Shown one piece after another: positions 7,728 to 14,396 of a stretch of 18,638 nt of DNA. Each line of letters begins with the position of its first letter. The stretch's first letter is position 1. The translations under genes and the position numbers were made by a program. The DNA is taken from contig CAYPXJ010000031.1 of assembly GCA_964414595.1 (NCBI GenBank), forward strand, positions 1 through 18,638, written 5' to 3'. Source of the stretch: CAYPXJ01 sp964414595. Its GTDB lineage: Bacteria > Pseudomonadota > Alphaproteobacteria > Rickettsiales > CAIJLX01. The notes below the pieces were generated by a model. It was not told the origin of the DNA, did no database searches, and saw only the letters and a program-made list of their open reading frames with translations.

Positions 7728-8398
7728 CCGACCTCGAAAAAAACTGCGGCCTCTATATTATTTCTCCGCCGCAATTTGAATTGAAAGTTTTTTCATCGCA
7801 ACTGATAGAAGCGTTTACCGCCGCCCGCGATATCCCCTATTTTGAGGATCGTTTTGTTTTCCAGTTACGCCTGAAAGATATGGCCGAGCAAGATATGATG
7901 CTCTTAGGGCGTGATATCCGAAAAATCTGCAGCGATTACGAAGTGCCTTTTATCATGAATGATAGTCTGGCACTTGCCGAAAAATTACATGCAGATGGTT
8001 TGCATATCGGCCCCAATGAAGGCGGTCATGAAGCCGAAAAAGTTGCCGAAGTACGCAAAAAATTCGGCAAAAAAATGCTCGGGGTGAGTTGCAAAGGTTC
8101 GTATCACATCGCGATGATCGCCGCAGAGGCAGGCGTCGATTACGTTTCGTTCGGCGCGTTTTATCCCACTAAAAATAAATCTGCGACCGCTCGGCCGGAA
8201 AAAGAATTGCTCACCACCTGGAGTCAGCTAACGACAGTTCCGTGCGTTGCCATCGGCGGTATTACGCCGGAAAATTGCGGCGTGCTCGCCGAAGCAGGCG
8301 CCGATTTTGTGGCGATGATTTCCGCCATCTGGGAAGACCCACAAGGGCCCGGTGCGGCGGTAAAAAAATTCGCAAAAGCGTTACAAAACGGAAAGTAA
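7724..8398 (+). CDS. thiE: Thiamine phosphate synthase (ThiE-like)
   Basis: TIM-barrel enzyme that joins the pyrimidine and thiazole moieties to give thiamine phosphate. Family motifs are PFIMNDSLALAEKLHADGLHIG (ND and DG-HIG), the GVSCKGS loop, DYVSFGAFYPTKNKS (phosphate/pyrophosphate loop), AIGGITPEN, and a C-terminal AGADFVAMISAIWE. Length is 224 residues, normal for ThiE. The start is GTG at 7724, overlapping the aldolase stop in GTGA. As last gene of a glycolytic operon that begins with a thiamine-diphosphate enzyme, its location is suggestive, and I recall the same aldolase-thiE adjacency in other alphaproteobacteria. No other thi gene is nearby. Its close relative TenI (a thiazole tautomerase) is the main alternative assignment. 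Its 3' end overlaps bioD by 18 bases on the opposite strand. Confidence 0.85.
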   Translation: MTDLEKNCGLYIISPPQFELKVFSSQLIEAFTAARDIPYFEDRFVFQLRLKDMAEQDMMLLGRDIRKICSDYEVPFIMNDSLALAEKLHADGLHIGPNEGGHEAEKVAEVRKKFGKKMLGVSCKGSYHIAMIAAEAGVDYVSFGAFYPTKNKSATARPEKELLTTWSQLTTVPCVAIGGITPENCGVLAEAGADFVAMISAIWEDPQGPGAAVKKFAKALQNGK

Positions 8399-9019
8399 AT
8401 CCGGCGCGTATTTCCATGCCGGGCGTTTTTTAATACGTGGAATATAAAGGCATTGCGCGCGCGTATGCGCTTTTATCGTGTTTATCATTTCATCACGCGA
8501 CGCCGCACTTTCTGTAGATTCCGAAATGATAACGGCACGTAGTTTTATTTTTTCTTTTTCTAAAATTTTGATGCTCATCAGCGTGTGATTGAACGAACCC
8601 AGATAGGTTCCGGCAACTAAAATCACGGGGTATTTTGTAGCCTTTATCCAATCCAGCACCGTCTCTTTTTCGGTAAGCGGCACCATCATGCCACCCACAC
8701 CTTCGATAAAATGATAGTCGGTTTTTTGGTTTGGCTGACTCGCCTTCACCACCTCACGCAGGCTAATTTTTTTCTTTTCACGCGCGGCAGCAAGATGCGG
8801 TGAAATCGGCTCCTTAAAATGAAAAGGTGAAATTTTTTGAAAATCCTTTTCACCCAAAGCCTGCATCAGAATTTTTGTATCCTGCGGCTCTCCGCACGCG
8901 ATTGGCTTGACTGCTGTAACCGTTTTTTTTGATGCACGCAGTTGATGCACCAGCGCCGCAGTTGCCAGCGTCTTCCCGATATCCGTACCGGTCGCCGTAA
9001 CAAAAAAAGATTTGGTCAT
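8381..9019 (-). CDS. bioD: Dethiobiotin synthetase
   Basis: ATP-dependent carboxylation and ring closure of 7,8-diaminononanoate to dethiobiotin, the step before BioB. The N-terminal P-loop reads FFVTATGTDIGKT, the form common in alphaproteobacteria (E. coli has GTDTEVGKT). A second landmark is the EGVGGMMVPL loop in mid-protein, which matches the BioD EGAGG motif with a Val for Ala change. Length is 212 residues, slightly below the usual 220-230. It is the last gene of the minus-strand run bioF-bioH-bioC-bioD, 20 bases after bioC, with no clear Shine-Dalgarno. Its last 18 bases overlap the convergent thiE gene. Confidence 0.93.
   Translation of the reverse strand: MTKSFFVTATGTDIGKTLATAALVHQLRASKKTVTAVKPIACGEPQDTKILMQALGEKDFQKISPFHFKEPISPHLAAAREKKKISLREVVKASQPNQKTDYHFIEGVGGMMVPLTEKETVLDWIKATKYPVILVAGTYLGSFNHTLMSIKILEKEKIKLRAVIISESTESAASRDEMINTIKAHTRAQCLYIPRIKKRPAWKYAPDLLSVL
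8401..8431 (+). terminator. Candidate intrinsic terminator of the tkt-thiE operon
   Basis: CCGGC (8401-8405) and GCCGG (8418-8422) can pair across a 12-base loop; GCG and six Ts (8426-8431) follow. It starts two bases after the thiE stop and lies inside the bioD coding region. The stem is short, so termination may be incomplete and read into bioD antisense. Confidence 0.4.
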
Positions 9020-9039
9020 GCGCTACGTGTTAGGGGTAA

Positions 9040-9873
9040 TCAGAATTTTCGCGCGATAATTTCGTGCAGTTCCCACGTCACCGGCACACCGCCTTCTGTA
9101 CCGAAATCCTGCGCGTAGGTGCTTTCCACGCGTTTGAGCCAATCTTTGCCCTTCATATGTTTCGTGGTGGACCAGCCTTTATGCGTGGAGCCCAAACCCT
9201 TTAGCATTTCAAACACATGCTTGGGTGAAGAATAATAACGCACATGCGATTTCTGCTTCTTATCAATGATTTGAAAACCATGCTGCATCAATACCGTTAC
9301 GAGATCTGATAGCGCACGGAAGGGAAGAAGCGGCATATACGGCCCGGCCTTCTGAAGACTTTCGCGCAGTTCGACAAGGGTATCCTGCCCCAGCGAAGTA
9401 AGGCAAAGTATACCGCCTGTTTTGAGCACACGGCGAATTTCAGAGAAGGCTTTTTTCCAATCCGGCACCCATTGCAGCGCGAGCGAAGAAAATGCAACAT
9501 CCATGCTTGCATCACGCAGAGGCATATCCTGAATATCGGCCTGAATAATTTGCTCTGCACCCGCCGCGCGCGACTTTCGGCACATCCCGCCGGAAATATC
9601 TAGTGCTACGGTAGGGAAAGATTGACGATGGCGCTCTTGCAGCACCCACAAATTGCCGGTGCCGGAACCTAAATCGACGAGTTTTGCGCCCGGCTCGACA
9701 ATTTTCACCATATGGCGGAAAAGATTTTCGGCGGCGAAAAGCTGGAAATCACCGTAATACGCGTAGGTTTCGGAAGCGCGCGTAAAATCGCGGCGCACAC
9801 GGCGACGAAATGTCGATGGCGGTACCGGTTGGCCGACCGTTGTCAGATTCGGCATTGTTACAGCTGCTCCCAT
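9040..9873 (-). CDS. bioC: Malonyl-ACP O-methyltransferase
   Basis: SAM-dependent methyltransferase that caps the malonyl-ACP carboxyl so fatty acid synthase can build the pimeloyl chain. The SAM-binding motif I is LVDLGSGTGN at 65-74, then VALDISGGM, then the DIQDMPL and SSLALQWVPDW segments typical of BioC, and an N-terminal FRRRVRRDFTRASETYAYYG resembling the BioC opening. At 277 residues it is slightly longer than E. coli BioC (251). The identification is supported by its place between bioH and bioD. From the first ATG (9873) it overlaps bioH by 16 bases with GAGGG just upstream; the ATG at 9855 (codon 7) is an alternative with GGAG further upstream. Confidence 0.9.
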   Translation of the reverse strand: MGAAVTMPNLTTVGQPVPPSTFRRRVRRDFTRASETYAYYGDFQLFAAENLFRHMVKIVEPGAKLVDLGSGTGNLWVLQERHRQSFPTVALDISGGMCRKSRAAGAEQIIQADIQDMPLRDASMDVAFSSLALQWVPDWKKAFSEIRRVLKTGGILCLTSLGQDTLVELRESLQKAGPYMPLLPFRALSDLVTVLMQHGFQIIDKKQKSHVRYYSSPKHVFEMLKGLGSTHKGWSTTKHMKGKDWLKRVESTYAQDFGTEGGVPVTWELHEIIARKF

Positions 9874-10541
9874 GTTTCCCTCACCAGTTTATGAAATAGT
9901 GGCTGATCGACCATCTGCGGCGCGTGACCGGCTTCATTGAATGTCACCAGCTTCGACCGAGCAATCTTATCTGCGAAAAGTTGTGATTGCTTGGGCGGAG
10001 TGACATGATCCATCGCACCGCGGACAATCAGAGTGGCTGGAAATTCAGAAAAGTCAAGATGATTACAGGAAAATCGGCCTAAATATTCCAGCCAATTACC
10101 CCAAGCCTCGAAATGTTCCGGGTTATCATCCATGATATCCAAAATAGCGCGCGCGCGTTTGCTGGCTTTTGCCGTTAGCACCGCCAGTTGCTTAAGCGCC
10201 ATTTTCGGCATGGTATGATAGGTTGCGCGAAAAGTTTTGAACATCAGGGAAGACATCCCGCAACGCACATCGCCACCATTCACATATTGGTAAGGCGGCG
10301 CAATCAGCACCACCATTTTCGGCTGCAATACATTTTCCGCCACGGCGCGCGCAATGAGTTGCGCACCCAGACTCCAACCCATGGCGATATCGGTATAGCG
10401 ATGCTCATCCAGCACCGAGCGGAGCTCGTCAAAGCCGTTGCACGCGGCATAAGAAATCGGCGTGGCGACAAAACCCGGCGGAATCGCGTGTTTCAGCGCG
10501 TCCTGCTTTGTACCCCAGCCGCTTAACGTTACGATGCGCAT
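9858..10541 (-). CDS. bioH: Pimeloyl-ACP methyl ester esterase, alpha/beta hydrolase
   Basis: Removes the methyl group placed by BioC, releasing pimeloyl-ACP for BioF. It is an alpha/beta hydrolase: the nucleophile elbow GWSLG puts Ser57 in place (the same elbow as E. coli BioH), with a probable acid Asp178 in RGAMDH and the base His206 in EAGHAPQM. The N-terminus MRIVTLSGWGTKQDAL fits the oxyanion-hole strand. Length is 227 residues versus 256 in E. coli. It overlaps bioF by 13 bases and bioC by up to 16, so the operon is translated as a unit. Several unrelated esterases (BioG, BioK, BioJ, BtsA) can fill this role; the motif and length here resemble BioH most, but subfamily is not certain. 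Confidence 0.85.
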   Translation of the reverse strand: MRIVTLSGWGTKQDALKHAIPPGFVATPISYAACNGFDELRSVLDEHRYTDIAMGWSLGAQLIARAVAENVLQPKMVVLIAPPYQYVNGGDVRCGMSSLMFKTFRATYHTMPKMALKQLAVLTAKASKRARAILDIMDDNPEHFEAWGNWLEYLGRFSCNHLDFSEFPATLIVRGAMDHVTPPKQSQLFADKIARSKLVTFNEAGHAPQMVDQPLFHKLVRETWEQL

Positions 10542-11695
10542 GCCACCTGCGCTTTCGAAAGGAATGTCTGAACTGCCTGCGCCAGTTTTTCGCTATGTTC
10601 TTTCGTATGCAAAGCCGAGAAGCTGATGCGCAGGCGCGACGTACCTTCCGGCACGGTCGGCGGACGAATCGCCACGCATAAAATTCCCTGCTCTTCCAGA
10701 TAGGCGGCAGCTGCGAGCGCCAACTGCTCGCTACCGAGGATAATAGGCACGATCGTGCTCTCCGGTTTCGGCAGTTTCATGAGGGAAGAAAAGTACCGCG
10801 CATTGGCGAGCGCGTTTTCACTCCGCCACGTCTCTTCGGACATCACCTTTATCGCCTTCGCCGCACCGGCAATAACGGTAGGTGGCAGCGCGGTAGAAAA
10901 CATCATGCTGCGCGTCGCCGTTTTGAGGTATTCCATTAATGTGTTGCTGCCAGCAACATACCCACCATAGGCCCCGGCGGATTTGGATAAAGTCCCTACC
11001 AGAATATCAGGCTCGCTTGGCGTTTCCATCACACCCAAACCATGCGCATGATCCACCAATAACCACGCATTAAATCTGTCACATAAACTTTTGATTTCTT
11101 TGATATTAGCTTTATCACCATCCATGCTGAATATGGACTCGGTGAGAATCAGACAATGGCGGTGATCGGCACGGTGTTTTTTAAGAAGCGTTGCCAACGA
11201 ATCCATATCGTTATGGCGATAGCGATGGAAGCTCGCATCTGACAAACGTGCCCCGTCGATCAAACACGCATGCATGAGCTTATCGCCGAGGATAAGATCA
11301 CCCTTTCCGACCAGCGCGGGAATCACCCCGACATTGGCCAGATACCCACTGCCGCACACCAACGCCGCTTCGCGATGCAGATAGGTAGAAAGTCGGCTCT
11401 CCAGATCGCGATAATAAAGATGGTTGCCGGTTACCAAACGCGAAGCCCCTGCGCCCAGTTCTTTAAGGCCCGCTTCCGCCGCCGCGACGATACGCGCATC
11501 TCCTGCCAGGCCGAGATAATCATTGCTGCTGAAATTAATATAGTTTTTGCCATTCCGACTCACCGAAACACCATCCAGTGTTGCCGTCTCATGGAGAACG
11601 CGACGGCGGCCCGCCTCCGCCAGCGCGGCAAGCTTCTCCTCAGCAAAATCCGTGAGTGTATTATTTTTGGGGCTTTTTATCCTAACTATGGTCAT
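10529..11695 (-). CDS. bioF: 8-amino-7-oxononanoate synthase
   Basis: Pyridoxal-phosphate enzyme condensing pimeloyl-ACP with L-alanine. The PLP lysine is Lys238 in GTLSKSAGAYGG; DHAHGLG at 215-221 holds the cofactor-binding Asp and His; FSSNDYLGLA at 55-64 and GAGASRLVTGNH at 81-92 are family hallmarks. Length 388 is normal. It is the first gene of the minus-strand bio run, starting 49 bases from the divergent bioB. Upstream of the ATG there is only a weak purine-rich AAGAAG/GAAGA ribosome site. The ATG at 11693-11695 overlaps a possible -35 region for bioB on the other strand. Confidence 0.96.
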   Translation of the reverse strand: MTIVRIKSPKNNTLTDFAEEKLAALAEAGRRRVLHETATLDGVSVSRNGKNYINFSSNDYLGLAGDARIVAAAEAGLKELGAGASRLVTGNHLYYRDLESRLSTYLHREAALVCGSGYLANVGVIPALVGKGDLILGDKLMHACLIDGARLSDASFHRYRHNDMDSLATLLKKHRADHRHCLILTESIFSMDGDKANIKEIKSLCDRFNAWLLVDHAHGLGVMETPSEPDILVGTLSKSAGAYGGYVAGSNTLMEYLKTATRSMMFSTALPPTVIAGAAKAIKVMSEETWRSENALANARYFSSLMKLPKPESTIVPIILGSEQLALAAAAYLEEQGILCVAIRPPTVPEGTSRLRISFSALHTKEHSEKLAQAVQTFLSKAQVACAS

Positions 11696-11705
11696 TCTTC
11701 ATCTT

Positions 11706-11718
11706 CTTATGCTATAAG
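11706..11718. promoter_or_regulatory. Inverted repeat in the bioF/bioB divergent promoter region
   Basis: CTTAT-GCT-ATAAG: five-base arms with a three-base spacer, in the middle of the 49-bp region between the two bio operons. It overlaps a likely bioB -10 hexamer (TATAAG, 11713-11718; a weak TGGTCA lies 18 bases upstream at 11689-11694). A repressor here would block both directions. The arms TTAT...ATAA resemble the alphaproteobacterial BioR site TTATMKATAA, but the spacer is one base longer than that consensus. Confidence 0.4.
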
Positions 11719-11744
11719 GCCCGGACTCACGAGAGGTACCAACC

Positions 11745-12692
11745 ATGCAAACATCCCGCCACGATTGGTCGCTAGAAGAAGTCATAGCGCTTTTTGAGCA
11801 GCCCTTCAACGACCTCCTGTTCGCGGCGCAATCTTGCCACCGCACGCACCATGACCCGAACGCGGTACAGATATCCTCGCTGCTTTCTATCAAAACCGGC
11901 GGCTGCCCGGAAGATTGCAAATATTGCCCGCAAAGCGCGCATTTCGATACATTTGTGAAGGCCGACAAGTTGATGGCGCTCGATACGGTGCTCGACGCGG
12001 CGCAAAAAGCCAAGGATGCCGGGGCTTCACGCTTCTGCATGGGCGCAGCGTGGCGCAACCCGAAGGATCGCGATATGCCGAAGCTCGCCGCGATGGTTGA
12101 GGGCGTGAAGGAATTGGGGCTCGAAACCTGCATGACGCTTGGCATGCTCACCGATACGCAGGCCGAAACGCTGAAAAATGCGGGTTTAGATTATTATAAT
12201 CACAATCTCGATACGTCGGAGGATTTCTACCACGAAATTATCACCACACGTACCTATCAGGACCGGCTGGAAACGCTGGAGCGCGTGCGTAGCGCGGGGA
12301 TGAAAGTATGTTGCGGCGGAATTCTCGGCATGGGGGAATCACGCGATGACCGCGCCAAAATGCTCATCACGCTTGCGAATATGAAAGAACATCCGGAAAG
12401 CGTGCCGCTCAATATGCTTGTGCAGGTGGAAGGTACGCCCCTAACGGGCACAGAAAAATTCGATCACCTCGAATTTATTCGCACGATTGCGGTCGCGCGG
12501 CTGCTGATGCCTAAGTCGCAAGTGCGGCTTTCGGCAGGGCGCGAAGAAATGAGCACGGAGATGCAGGCACTCTGTTTCCTCGCCGGGGCGAATTCGATTT
12601 TTTACGGCGAAAAATTACTCACTACGCCGAACCCGCGCGAAAATCAGGATAAACAATTATTCGAGAAACTAGGCATCGCCGCCGCGGCGTAA
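11745..12692 (+). CDS. bioB: Biotin synthase
   Basis: Radical-SAM enzyme that inserts sulfur into dethiobiotin, the last step of biotin synthesis. The cluster-binding CPEDCKYC places Cys54, Cys58 and Cys61 on the 4Fe-4S cluster, followed by PQSAHF as in BioB. MGAAWRNPKDRD, ETCMTLGML, YYNHNLDTSEDFY, CCGGILGMGE and SAGREEMS are all BioB hallmarks; the Cys residues and Arg of these blocks supply the second (2Fe-2S) cluster. Length is 315 residues. GAGAGG upstream of the ATG is a reasonable ribosome site, and the leader from the inferred start near 11725 would be about 20 nt. bioA follows after 5 bases. Confidence 0.97.
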   Translation: MQTSRHDWSLEEVIALFEQPFNDLLFAAQSCHRTHHDPNAVQISSLLSIKTGGCPEDCKYCPQSAHFDTFVKADKLMALDTVLDAAQKAKDAGASRFCMGAAWRNPKDRDMPKLAAMVEGVKELGLETCMTLGMLTDTQAETLKNAGLDYYNHNLDTSEDFYHEIITTRTYQDRLETLERVRSAGMKVCCGGILGMGESRDDRAKMLITLANMKEHPESVPLNMLVQVEGTPLTGTEKFDHLEFIRTIAVARLLMPKSQVRLSAGREEMSTEMQALCFLAGANSIFYGEKLLTTPNPRENQDKQLFEKLGIAAAA

Positions 12693-12697
12693 ATATC

Positions 12698-13969
12698 ATG
12701 TCTAAAAAATTCCCCCATTGGTTGGATGAAAGCGCGCCGCATGTATGGTTGCCCTATGCGCAGATGCAAACGGCGCCCACGCCGCTGCCGGTGAAATCCA
12801 CCAAAGGTGCGAAAATTATTTTGGAAGACGGGCGCGAACTGGTTGACGGCATCGCTTCCTGGTGGAGCGCGTGCCATGGGTATCAGCACCCGCATATTGT
12901 GAAGGCGATGCAAAATCAGGCGGAAAAATTACCGCATGTGATGTTCGCCGGGCTCGCTAACGAACCGGCCTATACGCTCGCCGCGCGCCTGGCGAAACTC
13001 ACCAATCTGCCGCGCGTATTTTTCAGCGATTCCGGCTCGGTCGCGGTGGAAGTGGCGATGAAAATCGCCGTGCACTATTGGCGCAATCAGGGCGTAAAAA
13101 ACAAAACGCGCTTCTTGAGTTTTCAGCATAGTTATCACGGCGATACAATGGGCGCGATGTCGATTTCCGACCCCGATCGCATGCACCAAGTGTACGCCGG
13201 TTACATGCCGATGCAATACGTGGTGCCCTTACCGCGTGATGAATACGCGTTAGCCGAATTTGAAAGCCTGCTCAAGGCCGAAAGCAAACATATCGCGGGC
13301 GTATTTTTAGAGCCGCTGCTGCAAGGCGCGGGCGGCATGCGCTTTCACGGGCCGGATATGGTGGCGGAAATTCACCGCCTCTGCAAAGCGCATCACACGC
13401 TGTTCATCGCCGACGAAATCGCCACCGGCTTCGGCCGCACCGGCATGATGTTCGCCTGTCAGGAAGCGGGCATCACGCCTGATGTAATGTGCATCGGCAA
13501 AGCATTGACCGGCGGTGCAATGTCGCTCGCCGCGACACTCGCCAGCGAAGAAATTTTCGCCGCGTTTCTCGGTGACTCACTGGAAAAAGCGCTGATGCAC
13601 GGGCCGACCTATATGGGCAATGCCCTCGCCTGTGCGGCGGCGAATGCGTCGCTCGATTTGTTTGAAAAAGAACCGCGGCTCGACCAAGTCGCCGCGCTGG
13701 AAACGCTGATGCATAAGGAAATGCAGCGTTTTCATGAGCTGCCGAATATCGCCGACGTACGCGTGAAAGGCGCGATCGGCGTGGTGGAATTTAAGGAAAT
13801 CGACTGGAACACGATTTTCGCGATGCGCGAATTTTTTATTGAACAAGGCGCGTGGCTCAGGCCATTCGGCAATGTGCTATATCTGATGCCGAGCTTTACG
13901 ATCAGCGAACCGGAAATAAAACTCCTCATCGACGTGATGGAAAAAGCGGTGAAAAAATTTACGAAATAA
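12698..13969 (+). CDS. bioA: Adenosylmethionine-8-amino-7-oxononanoate aminotransferase
   Basis: PLP aminotransferase converting 8-amino-7-oxononanoate to 7,8-diaminononanoate, classically with SAM as amino donor. Lys268 in CIGKALTGG is the Schiff-base lysine; FIADEIATGFGRTG (236-249) holds the cofactor Asp; HVWLPYAQM at 15-23 and SWWSACHGYQHP at 54-65 are characteristic of BioA over other class III aminotransferases. Length 423 is normal. It lies 5 bases after bioB with no ribosome site of its own, so it is probably coupled. The coding end is followed at once by the promoter-like TTGAGT at 13970. SAM donor use is assumed from the family; a lysine-using variant cannot be excluded by eye. Confidence 0.96.
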   Translation: MSKKFPHWLDESAPHVWLPYAQMQTAPTPLPVKSTKGAKIILEDGRELVDGIASWWSACHGYQHPHIVKAMQNQAEKLPHVMFAGLANEPAYTLAARLAKLTNLPRVFFSDSGSVAVEVAMKIAVHYWRNQGVKNKTRFLSFQHSYHGDTMGAMSISDPDRMHQVYAGYMPMQYVVPLPRDEYALAEFESLLKAESKHIAGVFLEPLLQGAGGMRFHGPDMVAEIHRLCKAHHTLFIADEIATGFGRTGMMFACQEAGITPDVMCIGKALTGGAMSLAATLASEEIFAAFLGDSLEKALMHGPTYMGNALACAAANASLDLFEKEPRLDQVAALETLMHKEMQRFHELPNIADVRVKGAIGVVEFKEIDWNTIFAMREFFIEQGAWLRPFGNVLYLMPSFTISEPEIKLLIDVMEKAVKKFTK

Positions 13970-13997
13970 TTGAGTTTTTTTCAATTTCGACTATAAT
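13970..13997 (+). promoter_or_regulatory. Strong candidate sigma-70 promoter
   Basis: TTGAGT (13970-13975) and a perfect TATAAT (13992-13997) are 16 bases apart, the best promoter match in the window. It overlaps the last base of the bioA stop codon. Transcription would begin near 14003-14005, exactly where the predicted structured RNA begins. No coding start with a ribosome site follows it closely. Confidence 0.6.
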
Positions 13998-14002
13998 GCA
14001 AA

Positions 14003-14130
14003 TAGCTATCCTTGCGGTCGCGCGCTTAAAAACGCAGAGAGCTCGCCACTCTTAAAACTGGCAGCGGTGTCGTCTACCTTAAAGGACAGCGAGTTCGCCT
14101 TCTCTTTAAACAGGCAGATTTGGATGGCTA
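14003..14130 (+). ncRNA. Predicted structured small RNA of unknown class
   Basis: The two ends pair: TAGCTATCC (14003-14011) with GGATGGCTA (14122-14130), nine pairs with one G-U. Inside are GCTTAAA (14024-14030) against TTTAAAC (14105-14111) with one mismatch, AGA (14036-14038) against TCT (14101-14103), and GAGCTCGC (14039-14046) against GCGAGTTC (14089-14096), eight pairs with one G-U. A GGCA-GCGG-TGTC hairpin (14060-14071) is possible at the tip. This gives a long rod with asymmetric internal loops, starting where the strong promoter at 13970-13997 would initiate. The architecture recalls 6S RNA, but it is short for that and I cannot match conserved bases. It is not a tRNA, SRP RNA, RNase P RNA or tmRNA. 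No proper terminator follows the closing stem (only AGTTTTC). Pairing was found by hand. Confidence 0.5.
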
Positions 14131-14162
14131 AGTTTTCACCATATGAATTGGAACTTGGCTGT

Positions 14163-14249
14163 ATGAAAATCACATATAAAAATTTTTCTTTTGAAATCAG
14201 TCTTTGGGCACTATGCGCTTTATTGACGACAATTTTTTCATTTTTCTAA
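14163..14249 (+). other. Possible 28-residue hydrophobic peptide ORF
   Basis: Opens with MKITYKNF and ends in a hydrophobic stretch, SLWALCALLTTIFSFF, long enough to enter a membrane. The same frame is open upstream through ATG 14124 at the end of the structured RNA. No convincing ribosome site precedes either ATG, and the region is A/T-rich, where such runs arise by chance. A type I toxin-like peptide is a speculation only. Apart from this and the sites listed separately, nothing gene-like is seen in 13970-14396. Confidence 0.15.
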
Positions 14250-14252
14250 TAG
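14223..14252 (+). promoter_or_regulatory. Candidate promoter upstream of the toxin-like cassette
   Basis: TTGACG (14223-14228, five of six matches) and TAATAG (14247-14252, weak) with an 18-base T-rich spacer. The start would fall near 14259, at the edge of the 25-bp palindrome, giving a leader of about 140 nt that includes the palindrome and the repeat pair before the ATG at 14397. No Shine-Dalgarno precedes that ATG, so a separate leaderless start (TAGGCT at 14385-14390) is an alternative, but its -35 is poor. Confidence 0.3.
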
Positions 14253-14259
14253 CACGGAA

Positions 14260-14284
14260 TGGGGAAAGTCGATGACTTTCCCCA
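14260..14284. repeat. Perfect 25-bp palindrome
   Basis: TGGGGAAAGTC and GACTTTCCCCA, 11-base perfect arms around GAT. It is not followed by a T-run on either strand, so it is not a standard intrinsic terminator. Its position just after a candidate start site suits an operator or a protective 5' hairpin. Confidence 0.6.
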
Positions 14285-14288
14285 AACC

Positions 14289-14350
14289 CGTCACCCCGGC
14301 GCAGGCCGGGGTCTACGAGAAGCGTGGATTCCGGCCTTCGCCGGAATGAC
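14289..14350. repeat. Double REP-like palindromic element
   Basis: Two hairpins in opposite orientation. The first is ACCCCGGC-GCAG-GCCGGGGT (14293-14312), the second ATTCCGGC-CTTC-GCCGGAAT (14328-14347), both with 8-base arms and 4-base loops. The outer ends GTCA (14290-14293) and TGAC (14347-14350) are also inverted. This GTCA-CCCCGGC...GCCGGAA-TGAC form is a dispersed intergenic repeat I know from many alphaproteobacterial genomes, where it resembles REP/BIME elements. It lies just upstream of the accessory cassette. Confidence 0.75.
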
Positions 14351-14396
14351 ATTAATTCCCCCTTCCGGACTTTTTGATTGCGGCTAGGCTTGCCGC

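Noticed and set aside
8340..8380. Terminator for the bioFHCD operon inside thiE
   Set aside because: Read on the minus strand, CGC-TTTT-GCG is followed by a T-run, but the three-pair stem is too weak to call.
11706..11718. Exact BioR or BirA operator
   Set aside because: The spacer is one base longer than the BioR consensus, and nothing resembles the TTGTAAACC BirA half-site, so it is reported only as a candidate operator.
14003..14130. tRNA, SRP RNA, RNase P RNA or tmRNA in the region after bioA
   Set aside because: No cloverleaf or CCA-type end, no conserved SRP or RNase P core bases, and no tmRNA tag or tRNA-like ends; only a rod-like pairing pattern is seen.
14260..14350. CRISPR array or intrinsic terminators
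   Set aside because: The hairpins differ from each other, have no regular spacers, and none is followed by a T-run.
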